A DNA stretch of 64,000 bases. Origin: Saccharopolyspora rhizosphaerae. Lineage in GTDB: Bacteria > Actinomycetota > Actinomycetes > Mycobacteriales > Pseudonocardiaceae. The stretch spans positions 1 through 64,000 of the forward strand of contig NZ_RSAA01000016.1 in the NCBI RefSeq assembly GCF_003931915.1, read 5' to 3'. Shown here in pieces: positions 62,566 through 64,000 of the stretch; position 1 is the stretch's first letter; each line of letters starts with the position of its first letter. Position numbers and translations under genes: made by a program. Under the pieces are notes generated by a model, which was given only the letters and a program-made list of their open reading frames with translations, had not been told where the DNA came from and made no database searches.

Positions 62566-62664
62566 GATGAGGAGGAGCGGCCTCGGAACAAGACGGGGGA
62601 CACGTCGGGGCACCCGAGCCGCTCCTCCTCATCTTCCGCCCATCCGAATCTTCCGCCCATCCGA
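62566..62664. repeat. Long hairpin and tandem 17-bp duplication
   Basis: A 16-bp perfect inverted repeat (62566-62581 with 62618-62633) is followed by two perfect tandem copies of ATCTTCCGCCCATCCGA (62631-62647, 62648-62664), just upstream of the gene at 62685. The remainder of 62263-62565 shows no gene. Confidence 0.7.
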
Positions 62665-62684
62665 CCTGATCACTCGAACGGTCG

Positions 62685-62942
62685 ATGGAACTTGATGTTC
62701 CCCAGCCCGCACTGTTCAGTGATGTGGCTATGTGGCCGACGGAGGATCCGCACGAGCAGCTGCGGTGGCGCATCGCGTGCGCCACGGCGAGCGGCAGCGG
62801 GAACGTGACCGTGCTCGTCATGGGTGATCGCGTCGGCATCGTGCTCCCGCCCGGCGACACCCTGATCTTCACGGCCGAGGAAGCCGAAGGCCTCGCGAAC
62901 CTGGTCGACGAGGCGAAGGGCTGCACGGCGGTGCCGCGATGA
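62685..62942 (+). CDS. Small hypothetical protein
   Basis: An 85-aa soluble protein with alternating beta-like segments (NVTVLVMGDRVGIVLPPGDT) and a helix (AEEAEGLANLVDEAKG). I do not recognise it. Its stop overlaps the start of the next gene (ATGA), so the two form a translationally coupled pair and probably act together. Confidence 0.6.
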   Translation: MELDVPQPALFSDVAMWPTEDPHEQLRWRIACATASGSGNVTVLVMGDRVGIVLPPGDTLIFTAEEAEGLANLVDEAKGCTAVPR

Positions 62943-64000
62943 GCCTCATCGACACGGACCTCAGCTTCGACCCCCGCGACCCCTGCTTCCCCGTTCCCGG
63001 AGCGCCGGTCCGCTGGTCGGTGCAGGTCTTCACCACCACCAACGGCTACGGCCTCCGCCCGGCCGACCCGCTCGTGGAGGGCGACCGCGTGCACCTGCGC
63101 ACCGGCTACGCCGCGCTCGGGCAGCAGCGCACGGTCGACGCCGGCGAGGTGGAGGTCGAGGTGGTGCACCGGGACGGCGTGCTGACCTGGTCGATCACCG
63201 CGCAGCACACCGCGCCGGTCAAAGCCGTCAAGCTGCTGCTGCGCGGTCTGCCCGAGCAGCAGCTGACCGCTGGGTGGTGGGCGCCGAACACCGGCCGCTC
63301 GCACAGCCACCACGAGCGCTTCCAGCTGGAGCACCCGAGCCCGGACTGGGCGACGCCGTGGGTGGCCGTCGGCGAGGAAGCGGACTGCTCGACGCTCAGC
63401 GTCCGCGACCCGCTGGTGCGCAAGCACGTCCTACACGTCAGCAGGCCCGCTCACTCCGCCGAGCCCGTCGTGGAGCTGCTGCACGTCCCCGCCGCCTCCG
63501 CGCGCGCGACGACCTGCCAGGTCCCCGAGGTCCGGCTCCGCCTCCACGCCGACGCCGACCAGGACCTGGACGACCACCTGCGGTTCGTGGAGGAAGCGCA
63601 CGGGCTGCAGCCGTGGGAGTCCCGGCCGGACGTGCCCGGCTGGTTGCGCGACACCGCGCTCGTCGTGACGCTGCACGGGCAGCACTGGACCGGCTACGTG
63701 TTCAACACGTTCTCGCAGATGAGCGAGGCCCTCCGGTTCGTCGCGCAGCACGTCGACCCGCAGCGGGTGCTCGCCTACCTGCCCGGTTGGGAGGGCCGCT
63801 ACTACTACGCCTACCCGCGGTACCGGCCTGGCGCCGACCTCGGCGGTGACCGGGGTTTCGCCGAGCTCGTCGGCACCGCGCACGAGCTGGGCTTCCGGCT
63901 GATGCCGATGTTCGGCGGGCACGGCGCCAACGTCGTGCAGTACGCGGACTGGGAGCGGGCGGTGATGCGCAACGACACCGACCGCTACGTGGAGCTGCTC
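62939..64000 (+). CDS. Large unknown protein, possibly a glycoside-hydrolase-like TIM barrel (partial)
   Basis: The first 354 codons are visible; the frame is open at the window end. Residues about 1-210 are beta-rich (SVQVFTTTNGYGLRPADPL, RVHLRTGYAALGQQ), like a substrate-binding beta-sandwich. From about 235 the sequence (WLRDTALVVTLHGQHWTGYV, VLAYLPGWEGRYYYAYPRY, ELGFRLMPMFGGHGANVVQY) looks like the first strands of a TIM barrel as in GH families. There is no signal peptide, so it would act in the cytoplasm. The enzymatic class is an inference from pattern only. Confidence 0.5.
   Translation, partial: MSLIDTDLSFDPRDPCFPVPGAPVRWSVQVFTTTNGYGLRPADPLVEGDRVHLRTGYAALGQQRTVDAGEVEVEVVHRDGVLTWSITAQHTAPVKAVKLLLRGLPEQQLTAGWWAPNTGRSHSHHERFQLEHPSPDWATPWVAVGEEADCSTLSVRDPLVRKHVLHVSRPAHSAEPVVELLHVPAASARATTCQVPEVRLRLHADADQDLDDHLRFVEEAHGLQPWESRPDVPGWLRDTALVVTLHGQHWTGYVFNTFSQMSEALRFVAQHVDPQRVLAYLPGWEGRYYYAYPRYRPGADLGGDRGFAELVGTAHELGFRLMPMFGGHGANVVQYADWERAVMRNDTDRYVELL

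Overview
This is GC-rich chromosomal DNA from an actinomycete, most likely a member of the Pseudonocardiaceae (Saccharopolyspora-like). The evidence is the strong G/C preference at third codon positions, frequent GTG starts, and a WhiB regulator. Gene order is also close to part of the Mycobacterium tuberculosis chromosome, but without mycobacterial PE/PPE or mycolate genes. The genus is an inference from gene content; no rRNA is present.

The first third (1-22.5 kb) is a core block in nearly the M. tuberculosis Rv3667-Rv3683 order: acetyl-CoA synthetase end, holin-like protein, MarP protease, Nudix CoA pyrophosphatase, TlpA thioredoxin and endonuclease III. It continues with a small membrane protein, Crp, MBL hydrolase, RidA, DUF4177, two ArsA-like ATPases, WhiB, PonA2 and a metallophosphoesterase. 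Inserted into this block are nhaA, an MFS exporter, a frameshifted DnaN-like clamp, a second Nudix gene, two lineage-specific unknown proteins and a siderophore-interacting protein.

From 22.5 to 40 kb lies an accessory stretch. It starts at a tRNA-Pro, followed by a FucP-type sugar transporter between two near-identical 44-bp hairpins. Next come a truncated AraC regulator, an EAL phosphodiesterase with a degenerate GGDEF domain, and a grpB gene split by two copies of a dispersed repeat. The rest is acetyltransferases, hydrolases, TspO, an EamA exporter beside a CGNR regulator, an S9 peptidase, a TetR/GNAT pair with an evident operator, an old yellow enzyme, Dps, an FMN reductase and an HSL-type esterase.

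From 40 to 50.2 kb is the most striking locus, a counterpart of the mycobacterial iniBAC system. It has a LuxR/LAL regulator and a tail-anchored Hsp70-like ATPase on one strand, and divergently an IniB-like repetitive protein followed by two dynamin-like GTPases (IniA, IniC). The second GTPase carries a long A/E/Q/R repeat tail absent from the mycobacterial protein as I know it.

The last part (50.5-64 kb) holds a gluconate-type FGGY kinase, asd-ask with a clear internal start for an Ask beta subunit, a polytopic glycosyltransferase-like protein, a nitroreductase and a PadR-position micro-ORF with a permease-prefix protein. It continues with a kynureninase-like enzyme, a YggT-like protein, leuA behind a leucine leader peptide/attenuator, a DedA protein, and two unknown genes, the second running off the window.

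Two regulatory themes recur. Many genes have a TANNNT-like -10 box ending exactly 6-7 nt before GTG/ATG, indicating leaderless mRNAs. Convergent genes are usually separated by long perfect hairpins. At least two dispersed intergenic repeat families are present, one with a compensatory base change and an apparent insertion into a gene.
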